A DNA stretch of 64,000 nt from Deltaproteobacteria bacterium (GCA_021824175.1 JAKALP010000021.1:1-64000), one strand, 5' to 3'; positions 46,841 to 55,646 are shown, counted from the stretch's first letter. Notes: generated from the letters alone by a model not told the origin. Translations and numbers: made by a program.

Positions 46841-47525
46841 AGCCCGCTGAAATTTCACGAGCCATATTCGTGTACATGGAATCCGGGAAATCGGCCACCA
46901 ACTGGCTAAATGCCTTCTTGCTCTTTTCCAGATCGCCGCTAATCCGGTACAACCGCCCCAAATTGAAAAGTGCGCTGTCCTTGAGCACTGATTCGCGGCC
47001 AGCGGTGATCTTTTCGAGATAGCCAATAGCCGCGGCATTATCTTCTTTTTCCATGGCCACCGTGGCCAAACCGTTGAGGATGACATTGCGCAGAATCGGA
47101 TCGTTTTCAGCGTTATTAAGTGCTTTTTCGTAGAAACCGGCCGCCTCGGCAGGCTCATGCCCCGCCAACAACATGTGCCCATAAAGGATGCCGCCGATAC
47201 GCCCTTCACTGGTTCCACCATATTCATTGATTAAACGTTCAAATTCAGGCTTCGCGGCGGCCAATGCTTTTTCGGGCTCATCCTTGCGATCGGCCTCTTG
47301 ATAGGACATCAAACTCTTGCTTAACAAATCGGACGCTGCTGCCTCCTGATGGTTGTTATAGTAACGAAATCCGGAAATAAGGAGAATGAGAGCCAAGAAG
47401 GCGCAGATTCCATAGATCAATGGTTTGGTGTTCTGCCGAGCCCACTGAATCACCTTTCCCGTCAGGGTAATAAACTCATCGGGTTCCTTCACTAACTCTT
47501 TGCGGGTAACACGTTTTTTGGCCAT
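46839..47525 (-). CDS. Membrane-anchored TPR protein (YfgM-like)
   Basis: A 228-residue protein with one helix (about 33-53, GICAFLALILLISGFRYY) and a periplasmic TPR domain. It resembles YfgM/tetratricopeptide proteins that sit near the Sec translocon and BAM complex. LIDEYGGTSEGRIGGILYG-like sequence (LINEYGGTSEGRIGGILYG) is characteristic. The ATG at 47525 has GGAGG five bases upstream. It overlaps the PfkB gene by 34 bases. Confidence 0.75.
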   Translation of the reverse strand: MAKKRVTRKELVKEPDEFITLTGKVIQWARQNTKPLIYGICAFLALILLISGFRYYNNHQEAAASDLLSKSLMSYQEADRKDEPEKALAAAKPEFERLINEYGGTSEGRIGGILYGHMLLAGHEPAEAAGFYEKALNNAENDPILRNVILNGLATVAMEKEDNAAAIGYLEKITAGRESVLKDSALFNLGRLYRISGDLEKSKKAFSQLVADFPDSMYTNMAREISAG

Positions 47526-48526
47526 TGCGCCTCCATGTAATTATGAATTGCCTTCCAGCGCTCATCCGGTATAGTTGCGCCCATCACCTGACATACTTCA
47601 TATCCACAGACCGAACCAAGGTCCATACACTGTTCCAACGGTAAACGCTTGGACAAACCATATAAAAACCCGGAAGCCCAGAGATCGCCCGCCCCGGTGG
47701 TATCTATGGCTTGCCCATCGCCCTTGGCCTTGGCACTGAGAAACCGGCCGTCATGGGCCACCAGACTGCCTCTGGCGCCCAGCTTCAATATAGCCAGATT
47801 CGCGTCGGCGGACAGTGCACGCAACGAATCGCTTTCGCTTTTGCTTCTCGTGTAGGCAAACGCCTCATCTTCATTGGCGATCAGGATATCCACATATTGA
47901 CGGATCAAATCCGGTAAAATTCCCCTGGCCTCTTCCACCACATTAAAACTGGCCAGATCAAGGGAGATTACAGCCCCTGCCTGCTGGGCCGCATTTAATA
48001 CCGCCAAAATCAAATCAGGGTTAAACAGAAGATAACCCTCAATATGGACAATCGCAGCGTCTTGAAAGCATTCTGGACTGATTTCATCTGGACGAGTTTC
48101 CGCTGAGGCCCCCAAATAGGTCAGCATTGACCGCTGGGCATCCGGCGTGACAATGGACAAAACCCGGCCTGTATATGAAGCCGAAGTGAAAAGCATAGAT
48201 TCCACGCCCTGCCGCTCCAGCCCTTTGCGAAACAATTGGCCCATGGGACCGCGCCCACATTTACCAATGAATTGGGATTTACCCCCCAGCCGGCTGATGC
48301 CCACCACTGTATTACAGGCCGATCCACCCGGCACCAATTGAGGAGGAGTGGTGGTCAAATGAACCGCCTGATCGATAAAATCTTTTTCCGTATAGGTCAT
48401 TCCACCTTTTATAGCGCCCACCCGCTGCAAAAATGAGTCATCCTCACGAGCTAGGATATCGACCAGAGCCGATCCCACCCCGGTCACCTTTTCTCTCTGG
48501 GGCTTCATTTTTTCATAAATACGCAT
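47492..48526 (-). CDS. PfkB-family sugar or nucleoside kinase
   Basis: A 344-residue ribokinase-like enzyme. GGSACNTVVGISRLGG is the first PfkB signature, and DTTGAGDLWASGFLYGL the second, with the catalytic aspartate and anion hole. Length and the N-terminal VTGVGSALVDILA suit adenosine kinase-like members. The ATG at 48526 is chosen because it lies just after the SH3 gene stop; ATG at 48538 is an alternative. The substrate cannot be fixed from sequence. Confidence 0.9.
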   Translation of the reverse strand: MRIYEKMKPQREKVTGVGSALVDILAREDDSFLQRVGAIKGGMTYTEKDFIDQAVHLTTTPPQLVPGGSACNTVVGISRLGGKSQFIGKCGRGPMGQLFRKGLERQGVESMLFTSASYTGRVLSIVTPDAQRSMLTYLGASAETRPDEISPECFQDAAIVHIEGYLLFNPDLILAVLNAAQQAGAVISLDLASFNVVEEARGILPDLIRQYVDILIANEDEAFAYTRSKSESDSLRALSADANLAILKLGARGSLVAHDGRFLSAKAKGDGQAIDTTGAGDLWASGFLYGLSKRLPLEQCMDLGSVCGYEVCQVMGATIPDERWKAIHNYMEAQWPKNVLPAKS

Positions 48527-48531
48527 AATAC

Positions 48532-48987
48532 CTACCATACTAGGCTCTTGAGCACCCACCCCCGGTCGCCATCGGCGTGCTGAACCTCCAGCCAATCCCC
48601 TTTTTTCTGTAGCACTTTAAAAGGGATGCCCTTATCCACAGTAAAAGCTATCTCCTTATCCGGGCCTGGTCCTGAACGCACATTACAGCGGTTGACCTTC
48701 ACGATCACCGTTGGTGTTTTATCCAACGATGAAATCTGAACCCATCCTTGGTCACCTTCAAAATCCTTTACCCGGCACCAATTATTTTTAATTTCAAGCA
48801 CCAACAACGGGTGGTACTTTTCAACCTGCCAGAGTTGTTGCGCCTTGGCATTTGGGTCGGACCGGATAGTGGCGGTGGCGGCCTTGACCGCCATGCGTTC
48901 CTCAGCGACCGCTATCGAAATCCCCAAACCCCATAACACCAAGCCCAGCGCGAGGGCAGTATTCCAGATCTTTATACGCATTCCCAT
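48532..48987 (-). CDS. Secreted SH3-domain protein
   Basis: A 151-residue exported protein. A signal peptide (about residues 1-28, ALALGLVLWGLGISIAVA) is followed by two bacterial SH3 repeats: MAVKAATATIRSDPNAKAQQ with WCRVKDFEGDQGWVQ, and VNRCNVRSGPGPDKEI with WLEVQHADGDRGWVLKSLVW. Such domains usually bind cell-wall peptides. The frame extends upstream into the Fur-FeoA gene, but the signal peptide fixes the start near 48987. Confidence 0.85.
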   Translation of the reverse strand: MGMRIKIWNTALALGLVLWGLGISIAVAEERMAVKAATATIRSDPNAKAQQLWQVEKYHPLLVLEIKNNWCRVKDFEGDQGWVQISSLDKTPTVIVKVNRCNVRSGPGPDKEIAFTVDKGIPFKVLQKKGDWLEVQHADGDRGWVLKSLVW

Positions 48988-49016
48988 CGAATGTAGCCAA
49001 TCTTTTGGGCAGCCTA

Positions 49017-49736
49017 CTAAAGCACATGCTTGTGTTGCATCTCTTTGCCGGCAAGAGTTAGCGGTGAAACGCGCACCTTTTGCGCCAGCCCCTGACCGAG
49101 CACCAACCGATTGAAATCGCAAGCCACCACCACTTGACCTTTGTGGATGTTGGTGATGACCTCAATTTCATCGCCCACCCTCAGCCCCATACTCACCAAA
49201 CGCAATTTGGACTGGGCTCCGCCGCTAAAAGCCACTACCTTAAGCCGTTCGCCTGGTTTGGCCATGTCCAGGGTTAGCACCTGGTCTCGCAGTCCTATGC
49301 ATTCACGACAGATACCATACAACTCCATCTTGTGCTGCAGAATATGAAACCCGTGGCTGGCGGCAATCTGGCGCTGCAACTGCTCCAAGGTGTGATTCTC
49401 AAACTCGATGATCTTCTGACACTTGGTACAGATCAGGTGATCATGATGCTGTCCAAGATGGCGATGTTCATAGCGGATCTGCCCATCGTCGAAGCGGTTG
49501 GCTTGGGCGAACCCATAACGGCACATGAGGTCGATAGTTTGCTGGATAAATTCGCCCGAAAAGTGGTACCCATTTTGCCTTAAAAGGGAATCCAGTTCCT
49601 GGGAAGTCACGTGGTGTTCGGTGCCCAAAAATACCTCCAGCACGGCCAGCCGATGCTCGAACCGATCGACCCCCTCCTTTTCGAACAGCTTGATGAACTG
49701 CTCTTTTTCCAGCTTGTGAATGGTCTTGACGACCAT
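49017..49736 (-). CDS. Fur-family regulator fused to a FeoA domain
   Basis: A 239-residue protein. Residues 1-150 are a Fur repressor: winged-helix DNA-binding part (HRLAVLEVFLGTEHHVTSQE, FSGEFIQQTIDLM), then the metal region HLGQHHDHLICTKC and the second CxxC pair YGICREC. Residues 155-235 are a FeoA (SH3-like) domain: DMAKPGERLKVVAFSGG, RLVSMGLRVGDEIEVI, ending QGLAQKVRV. FeoA normally assists the ferrous iron transporter FeoB. Joining it to Fur suggests an iron-sensing regulator with an extra ligand or protein interface. The ATG at 49736 is preferred to an in-frame TTG at 49742. Confidence 0.9.
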   Translation of the reverse strand: MVVKTIHKLEKEQFIKLFEKEGVDRFEHRLAVLEVFLGTEHHVTSQELDSLLRQNGYHFSGEFIQQTIDLMCRYGFAQANRFDDGQIRYEHRHLGQHHDHLICTKCQKIIEFENHTLEQLQRQIAASHGFHILQHKMELYGICRECIGLRDQVLTLDMAKPGERLKVVAFSGGAQSKLRLVSMGLRVGDEIEVITNIHKGQVVVACDFNRLVLGQGLAQKVRVSPLTLAGKEMQHKHVL

Positions 49737-49778
49737 ATTCAACCCGCCAATCGTTTGAACGATGGGATCTGGCCAGCC

Positions 49779-50027
49779 TCAGCGGGTATGCCCAGGCAAA
49801 TTCCAAGTAGTGCACGATCCGTTCGAACAACTTCGCGATTCGGTGGCAGGCCCTGATTTGGCACCCTGGCCCGCAGCCATGGCGAAGTTGGTGGCGCTCA
49901 GAATCCGCTCCAGCTCATTGCTGCCACATTTCTTGCATTTCATCTCCAACTGATCATCGTTTGCTCCCATGATCAGGAGTTCCATATACTCATTGCACTG
50001 GAGGCACTTAAATTCATAAATCGGCAT
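49779..50027 (-). CDS. FmdB-type zinc-ribbon protein
   Basis: An 82-residue protein beginning MPIYEFKCLQCNEYMELL, with the second pair KCKKCGSNELER. This is the FmdB/YHS-like single zinc ribbon. The C-terminal tail is Ser/Gly-rich with two extra cysteines. Family members are often putative regulators or RNA-binding proteins. It lies between the flavin reductase and Fur-FeoA genes. Confidence 0.88.
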   Translation of the reverse strand: MPIYEFKCLQCNEYMELLIMGANDDQLEMKCKKCGSNELERILSATNFAMAAGQGAKSGPATESRSCSNGSCTTWNLPGHTR

Positions 50028-50092
50028 ACCAACTCCTTATATCCATAATTAAACGCATCTTTTTAGTATCAACCATTAATGAATGTCAAATA

Positions 50093-50704
50093 TCAATGTT
50101 TGACTTGTCTTCGGCGGGAATGTGGAGGAGGGCTTTTCTTCTTTTTGCGCACTGAAAAGCCAAAGGTGCCCAGGACACGCCCCAAAGGAAAATAGCGTCC
50201 GTGGGAATAACAGATAGGCCGGGCGTGAGAGAACTCAAAGGCGCCGGTGCGGGGGTTGATCAGTCCTTCATCGGCGTTGACCGCCACAACCTCGGCGATG
50301 AACATGTCGTGGCTGCCCAACGGCACGATCTCGCGCACCTGGCATTCGATGTTAAGGGGGGACTCCGCGATCAGAGGGGCTTGGACTTTTTGGGCTTTTA
50401 AAGGCGTCAGCTTCATTTCTTTGAATTTATTCACCTCGCGGCCGGATTTAACTCCGCACCAATCCACGGCAAAGGCTAACTCCTGGGTGGTGAGGTTGAT
50501 TACAAACTCACCGCTATCCTTGATCAGCTCATAGGAATATCGTTGGGGCCGCACCGATATATAGCACATGGGGGGTTCCGTACAGATGGTGCCGGTCCAG
50601 GCAATTGTGATGATATTGTACCCCCTCTGCGCATCACCGCAACTGACCAGCACCGCTGGAACGGGGTAAATCATGGTGCCGGGCTTCCAGGATTGCTTAG
50701 CCAT
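50093..50704 (-). CDS. Flavin reductase-like FMN-binding protein
   Basis: A 203-residue split-barrel flavoprotein of the flavoredoxin type. NIITIAWTGTICTEPPMCYI and RYSYELIKDSGEFVINL are family blocks contacting FMN. The basic tail (KKKKSPPPHSRRR) is a low-complexity addition. In sulfate reducers such proteins carry electrons from ferredoxins or reduce flavin. It lies 12 bases after recN. Confidence 0.9.
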   Translation of the reverse strand: MAKQSWKPGTMIYPVPAVLVSCGDAQRGYNIITIAWTGTICTEPPMCYISVRPQRYSYELIKDSGEFVINLTTQELAFAVDWCGVKSGREVNKFKEMKLTPLKAQKVQAPLIAESPLNIECQVREIVPLGSHDMFIAEVVAVNADEGLINPRTGAFEFSHARPICYSHGRYFPLGRVLGTFGFSVRKKKKSPPPHSRRRQVKH

Positions 50705-50716
50705 GTCTTGCTTCCT

Positions 50717-52414
50717 CTACCGCTTGGCCAACATCTCCTTGGCATGCTTCAACGTGGTGGCCGTGATGGTTTCTCCTCCCAGCATGCGCGCCAGCTCTTC
50801 CACGCGGGCTTGCCCCGCCAAAGGCACGATGGTGGTTTGGGTGCGCCCTTTTTCGACCTGCTTGGTGATCCGGAAGTGATGGTCGCCGTATTTTGCAATT
50901 TGGGGTAAATGGGTAATGCAGAGAATTTGATGGCGGCGTGCCAGGGCGGCCAATTTTTGCCCGACCACGTCAGCCGTGCCACCGCCGATGCCGGCATCCA
51001 CCTCGTCAAACACCACTGTCTCCAGCGCCTCATTGCCCGCCTGAATGGCCTTGAGCGCCAGTACCACCCTGGACAATTCACCGCCCGAAGCAATACTGGC
51101 CAACGGTTTGATGGCTTCGCCGACATTGGGCGCGATCATGAAAACGGCGCGGTCCATGCCGGTTTCGGTCAACCCTCTATTTTTATAGGTAAGATATCCC
51201 CCGCCCTCACCAGCAGGTACAGGAAGTACTTGTACCGCAAAGCGCGTGCCCACCATCTTGAGGGCAGCCAGTTCTTCTTCCACCTGGCGAGCCAAAGCCA
51301 GAGCCGCTTTGCCGCGCAGGGTTGAAAGCTCTCCAGCCAATTGGCACGCCTGCCGATGGCTTATCTCCAATTCGGAGCGCACCTGGGCAATGGTCTCATC
51401 CAAATTTTCGATCTCGCTGAGCTGCTGGTCCACTTCCTTTGCGAAGGCCAGCACGCGTTCGAGAGAGCCGCCATACTTGCGCTTGAGCTTATTGAGCAGA
51501 TCCAGGCGGGCTTCCACCGCTTCGAGTTGCTGGGGATCGAGATCAATACTGTGAAGATAATCCCTTAAATGCCCGGAGATATCTTCACAACGAAACGTCA
51601 GATCCTCCAATTCCGTGGCTCTGGCCGCCAATCGATCATCCAGACGACCCGCCTTGCCAAGCTCCTTGGCCAGTTGGCCCAGGCGTTCGAAGACGGCACC
51701 GTCGCTGCTATAAAGCCCCTCCACCGCCTGTTGCACAGTGTGAAAAAGACTCTCACCGTTTTTCAAGCGCAACCGCTCTTTTTCGAGTTGTTGATCTTCG
51801 TCCGGCGAAATCTTTGCGGCTTCAATCTCCTGGCGCTGAAAACGCAACAGTTCCAGGTGCTCGCCCTGGCGGGCCTGTCGCTGGCGCAGCTCAGCTTCTC
51901 TGCGGATCAGCGGCAGCAATTGGTCATAGCGTTCTTTGTATTGAGCCCGCAACGCCAGAAGATCGCCGAATTGATCAAGGATGGTAAGGTGGGACTCTTC
52001 CCGTAACAACCCTTGATGGGCGTGCTGGCCGGAAATGCTGGCCAAATGGGCAGTCATCTCCCCCAAAGCCTGCATGGTGGCCATTCGCCCGTTGATAAAG
52101 TTGCGGTGGCGGTCATTGCTGGAGATAACGCGCCGCACCATCAAACCTTCGGCCGGATCAAAACCGGATTCGCCCATCGCCTGGGCGACAGCGCTTTTGG
52201 CCGGCACTTCGAAAAGTGCCTCCAACTCGGCGTTTTCAGCGCCCGTGCGGATCAGAGCCGCCGAAGCGCGGCCGCCGAGTAGCAAATTCACGGCATTGAT
52301 AATAATAGACTTGCCGGCGCCGGTCTCGCCGCTGAGAATGGTCAGCCCAGATCCTAACCGGATATGTAAGTCTTCAATGATAGCAAAATTGCGAATGGAA
52401 AGTTCTAGAAGCAT
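50717..52414 (-). CDS. recN: DNA repair protein RecN
   Basis: A 565-residue SMC-like protein for double-strand break repair. It has the Walker A GETGAGKS near residue 30, a long coiled coil (about 160-380) and the ABC signature ASGGELSRVVLALK. Walker B is VVFDEVDAGIGG. Length is full. It heads a minus-strand run of seven closely spaced genes. A near-perfect 22-base palindrome lies about 95 bases upstream. Confidence 0.97.
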   Translation of the reverse strand: MLLELSIRNFAIIEDLHIRLGSGLTILSGETGAGKSIIINAVNLLLGGRASAALIRTGAENAELEALFEVPAKSAVAQAMGESGFDPAEGLMVRRVISSNDRHRNFINGRMATMQALGEMTAHLASISGQHAHQGLLREESHLTILDQFGDLLALRAQYKERYDQLLPLIRREAELRQRQARQGEHLELLRFQRQEIEAAKISPDEDQQLEKERLRLKNGESLFHTVQQAVEGLYSSDGAVFERLGQLAKELGKAGRLDDRLAARATELEDLTFRCEDISGHLRDYLHSIDLDPQQLEAVEARLDLLNKLKRKYGGSLERVLAFAKEVDQQLSEIENLDETIAQVRSELEISHRQACQLAGELSTLRGKAALALARQVEEELAALKMVGTRFAVQVLPVPAGEGGGYLTYKNRGLTETGMDRAVFMIAPNVGEAIKPLASIASGGELSRVVLALKAIQAGNEALETVVFDEVDAGIGGGTADVVGQKLAALARRHQILCITHLPQIAKYGDHHFRITKQVEKGRTQTTIVPLAGQARVEELARMLGGETITATTLKHAKEMLAKR

Positions 52415-52507
52415 GAATCAGCCAACTATCGGTTTAAATCATGTTCACCAGTAGAAAACCGTTCCCCTGCTTAACCCGAATTTAAGAAAAAGCATTAATG
52501 CGTAAAT

Positions 52508-52529
52508 GCATTCTCAGGCCTGAAAATGC
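52508..52529. promoter_or_regulatory. Near-perfect palindrome upstream of recN
   Basis: Twenty-two bases centred on GGCC (GCATTCTCAGG / CCTGAAAATGC), with one mismatch pair of eleven. A perfect 10-base palindrome GCATTAATGC lies at 52492-52501, closer to recN. It may be an operator, possibly DNA-damage related, but it does not match a LexA box I know. Confidence 0.45.
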
Positions 52530-52563
52530 TCATAATATATGGAAAGGAAGATGAGTAATCAAT

Positions 52564-52594
52564 GAAAAAACGGCGCCCCTCGCGGGGCGCCGTT
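52564..52594 (-). terminator. Rho-independent terminator of cooS
   Basis: AACGGCGCCCC (52569-52579) pairs with GGGGCGCCGTT (52584-52594). Read on the minus strand the stem is followed by a T-run (complement of 52565-52570). Confidence 0.9.
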
Positions 52595-52619
52595 AGGCTG
52601 TTATCTTGAAAATCTCCGA

Positions 52620-54596
52620 TTATGCGGCATCGATGGCGCGGCGATCCTGCATATCCATCAGTACGCGTTCGCGCGTTTTGTCCAGGCCGAGAGCTTTTCT
52701 CTTCTTATCGATGTGGTTGATCATGAGACGAGCGATTTCATATGGGTCCTGAGCAAAACCCCATTTTCCAAAGCCCTGGGTTTCCAACCCTTCGAAGAGC
52801 AGTTTTTCAAACTTAGTGCCCTTGGTGATGGGGAATGTGACGCCGAAAACGGTAAACACACCTGATGCCACAAAATATTGCCCGATCGCAATGGCTTTTT
52901 CGCTCATATATTCCGGAGCACAACCCGCTACGGGCAGATCGGCGATGCTATCCCCCAGCCCACCGGTTCGAACCATTTCCGAGCAGGCAATCAGAATGCG
53001 GCTGTTGTCAACGCAGGCGCCTAAGCCCAGAACCGGCGGCATACCTACGGTTTCGCATACTTCCTTGAGTCCCGGCCCTGCCAGGTGAGCCGCTTCGGGG
53101 GTGGTCAATCCCGCCTTGGCCAGTGCGATCTGGGAGCAGCCGCTTTGCACCACCAGCACATCGTTTTTGATCAGTTCCTTGACCAGCTCCACGTGCACCC
53201 AGTCCTGCTTTACTCTAGGATTGGTGCACCCCACCACGCCGGCCACGCCACGGATGCGGCCGTTAATGATGTTGTCGTTCAACGGAGTGTAGGAGCTGCG
53301 GAAGGTTCCGCCCAGCATGTAGTTGATATACTCATGGGAAAACCCATGGACTCCGAAATTAACGTTCTTGGGAATCTGCACCGGGAATTTGCGGTTTTTA
53401 AAACGCGTAATGGCCCGAATGACGATATCGTCGGTGCATGACTGTGGATTGTGCTCATCCAATTCGATATGGGTGGCGCCTTCGATTTTGCAGCGCGGAT
53501 TGGTGGTAAACAATGGCGTGCCATAGCATTCAGCCACCTTCACCAAGCCTTGTTGGATGCATTGGATATCCACCGCCATGGCATCAACTGCGCCGGTGAT
53601 CAGAATCGGTTCGGTGGAAGAAAAGTTGCCAGCGTGGGGTACGCCATGCCGGGAAAGCACTTCCAAGCCCGAGCAACACATGCCCACCAAATTGATGCCC
53701 TTGGCACCGGCCGCCTTGGCCGCCTCAACCAAAGTCGGTTCTTTCACAGAGGCCAGCATCGATTCGAACAGATTGGGCTCATGACCATGCACGATAATGT
53801 TGACCTGATCTTGCTTGAGCACCCCCATATTGACTTCAATGGTCACCGGCGAAGGCGTGCCGAACATGATATCCCCGATCTCCGTGGCCACCATGGAGCC
53901 GCCCCAGCCATCCACCAAGGCCGTACGACTGATCTGTTTGATGATATTGGTGTAGTCCTGATCCACGCCCATGTGGGTGCGGCTCATGAGCTCCATGATT
54001 TCACGCATGGCCCCGCGCGGTACCATGTTGTGTTTGCGCCACAGCTCCAGAGTCTTGGGCGGTACCCGCTTGGCAAAAGGAATTTCCCCCTCGACCTGGG
54101 TATAGGTTTTTTCGAGGGCATCATAAAGATCTAAAGCGATTTCTTTGGTGGTGCGACCTTCGGTTTCGATACCGATGGAGGACGCCACACTCTCCAGTTT
54201 GGCAACATCCCGGATAGCATAGTCCTTAATCTTGCCGTTGACCACGTCTCTGAAAATGTTGAGCATGGCCATGCCATGGTCATTATGGCAAGCAGTGCCG
54301 GCAGCCACCATGCGCGCGAAATTTCTGGATTGGATGGTATCGATATTTGCGCCGCACACCCCCACCTTGTCGTAAGGTGCATTGGAATTGAGGCGGCAAG
54401 GCCCCATGGCGCAGTGTTTGCAGCAAGCCGAATCCGCGCCGATGGGGCAGGCCTTCATGTTCACCGCACGGTCAAACTGGGTTTCCACGCCATCCCGGCG
54501 CGCTTTTTCAAGCATCTGGGCCGTTGCATCGCAGGTGGTTAAATCCCGGATGGCAACCTCTTTCTTCTCTTTAACGGCTTTCTTTTCAATCTCCAT
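52620..54596 (-). CDS. cooS: Anaerobic carbon monoxide dehydrogenase catalytic subunit
   Basis: A 658-residue Ni-Fe enzyme interconverting CO and CO2. The N-terminal cysteines ACPIGADSACCKHCAMGPC-like (KACPIGADSACCKHCAMGPC) hold the D and B clusters. The C-cluster ligands lie in GMCCSGLEVLSRHGVPHAGN, VVQSGCSQIALAKAG, and GLGACVDNSRILIACSEM. Length matches monofunctional CooS. The ATG at 54596 has AAGGGAG upstream; the frame stays open to 54650. No acetyl-CoA synthase, cooC or hydrogenase gene is beside it. It may supply electrons for ferredoxin or detoxify CO. Confidence 0.96.
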   Translation of the reverse strand: MEIEKKAVKEKKEVAIRDLTTCDATAQMLEKARRDGVETQFDRAVNMKACPIGADSACCKHCAMGPCRLNSNAPYDKVGVCGANIDTIQSRNFARMVAAGTACHNDHGMAMLNIFRDVVNGKIKDYAIRDVAKLESVASSIGIETEGRTTKEIALDLYDALEKTYTQVEGEIPFAKRVPPKTLELWRKHNMVPRGAMREIMELMSRTHMGVDQDYTNIIKQISRTALVDGWGGSMVATEIGDIMFGTPSPVTIEVNMGVLKQDQVNIIVHGHEPNLFESMLASVKEPTLVEAAKAAGAKGINLVGMCCSGLEVLSRHGVPHAGNFSSTEPILITGAVDAMAVDIQCIQQGLVKVAECYGTPLFTTNPRCKIEGATHIELDEHNPQSCTDDIVIRAITRFKNRKFPVQIPKNVNFGVHGFSHEYINYMLGGTFRSSYTPLNDNIINGRIRGVAGVVGCTNPRVKQDWVHVELVKELIKNDVLVVQSGCSQIALAKAGLTTPEAAHLAGPGLKEVCETVGMPPVLGLGACVDNSRILIACSEMVRTGGLGDSIADLPVAGCAPEYMSEKAIAIGQYFVASGVFTVFGVTFPITKGTKFEKLLFEGLETQGFGKWGFAQDPYEIARLMINHIDKKRKALGLDKTRERVLMDMQDRRAIDAA

Positions 54597-54946
54597 GGCT
54601 TCTCCCTTCGTGGAAAAAATTGGTTTTGGATGATTATTGTAATAGGACATATATTCTTATTAGTAATAATTCTTAATTTAATTACCTGTCCCATCACCTG
54701 ATGTCAAGCACGGAATTATCGCCAACAAAGTATCCACCTCCATTTTTTTATTATGTCCTAATAATTAATGAGATTGACCGATCGTTTGAGCGGGTTTGCA
54801 TTCTAACCGAACCTGTATTATTTAGATGGGACATTGCACACCGCAATAGGTATTCTCTAAGGGTAACCGCTAAATTCGCAATCGCCCCATTTGCGCGCCA
54901 GGCAAGGGCAAAGAGCGCAAACCTCGTTGCCGAAAGGATAGCCGAG
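54597..54946. promoter_or_regulatory. Divergent regulatory region of cooS and the glutaredoxin gene
   Basis: About 350 AT-rich bases. TAGGACATA (54643-54651) is inverse to TATGTCCTA (54752-54760), and TGTCCCAT (54687-54694) to ATGGGACA (54826-54833). All four share GGACA/TGTCC. They might be sites for a single regulator, though short repeats like these can arise by chance. Confidence 0.4.
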
Positions 54947-55201
54947 ATGAGCCAAGATCAAGTCAAAATATTCAGCCTGAGTACCTGCAGTCATTGCAAG
55001 TCCGCCAAAAAACTACTCAGTGATTGCACCATCAAATATGAGTTCGTGGATGTGGATTTGCTGGAAGGCGATGAGCGCAAAGCGATTTTGGAGGACGTCA
55101 AGAAATTCAACCCCAAATGCTCCTTTCCCACCATTATTATTGGCGAAAAAGTGATCGTTGGATTCAAAGAACAAGAGATCAAGGAGGCGCTTGGTCTGTA
55201 A
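54947..55201 (+). CDS. Glutaredoxin-like protein
   Basis: An 84-residue thioredoxin-fold protein. The redox motif is CSHC (STCSHCKSAKKLL, about residues 12-15), followed by YEFVDVDLLEGDERKAIL, the cis-proline in SFPTIIIGEKVIVGF, and a final helix. The ATG at 54947 is preferred to the longer frame from 54701, since AAAGGA lies upstream and the fold begins there. It ends one base before the FTR-like gene, implying they work as a pair. Confidence 0.9.
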   Translation: MSQDQVKIFSLSTCSHCKSAKKLLSDCTIKYEFVDVDLLEGDERKAILEDVKKFNPKCSFPTIIIGEKVIVGFKEQEIKEALGL

Positions 55202-55202
55202 T

Positions 55203-55535
55203 ATGGATACTGCACAGCTATATGAGAATTTGAAAAAAATCCAGGAAGCCAAAGGCTACTATTTTAACAAGGATAAGGACCGGGTCTTTGATCTGCTTGA
55301 AGCGCTCATGCGAAACAAGGAGCGTTACGGCTACATGGCCTGCCCCTGCCGGCTGGCTTCGGGCGATCGCGAGGCGGACCGGGACATTATATGCCCCTGT
55401 GTCTATCGCACACCTGATGTTAAAGAGTTCGGCAGTTGCTATTGCAGCCTGTATGTCTCACAAGCCTGGAACGATGAGACAATCGCTCATCAATATGTCC
55501 CGGAGCGACGGCCGCCTGAAAAAATGGCCTTTTGA
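55203..55535 (+). CDS. Ferredoxin:thioredoxin reductase catalytic subunit-like protein
   Basis: A 110-residue protein with the FTR-beta cysteine framework: CPC, then 14 residues, CPC, then 12 residues, CYC. Plant and cyanobacterial FTR has CPC-x16-CPC-x8-CHC; the histidine of CHC is tyrosine here. Five of the six cysteines would bind a 4Fe-4S cluster and form the active disulfide. It would take electrons from ferredoxin and reduce the glutaredoxin encoded one base upstream. No FTR variable subunit is present. Confidence 0.88.
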   Translation: MDTAQLYENLKKIQEAKGYYFNKDKDRVFDLLEALMRNKERYGYMACPCRLASGDREADRDIICPCVYRTPDVKEFGSCYCSLYVSQAWNDETIAHQYVPERRPPEKMAF

Positions 55536-55587
55536 ATGCCCTCCCCGCAACCGGAATAAAACAAGGGGTCTTTAAGTCAAAACATGA

Positions 55588-55632
55588 GCGTCGATTCGCC
55601 CTGGCACCGGCCACAGAACGGCGAATCGACGC
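55588..55632. terminator. Strong stem-loop between convergent genes
   Basis: Perfect 13-base arms GCGTCGATTCGCC (55588-55600) and GGCGAATCGACGC (55620-55632) with a 19-base loop. There is no long T-run on either side. It lies between the FTR-like and flavodoxin genes and probably ends both transcripts. Confidence 0.65.
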
Positions 55633-55646
55633 CTCAAAGTTCTAAC

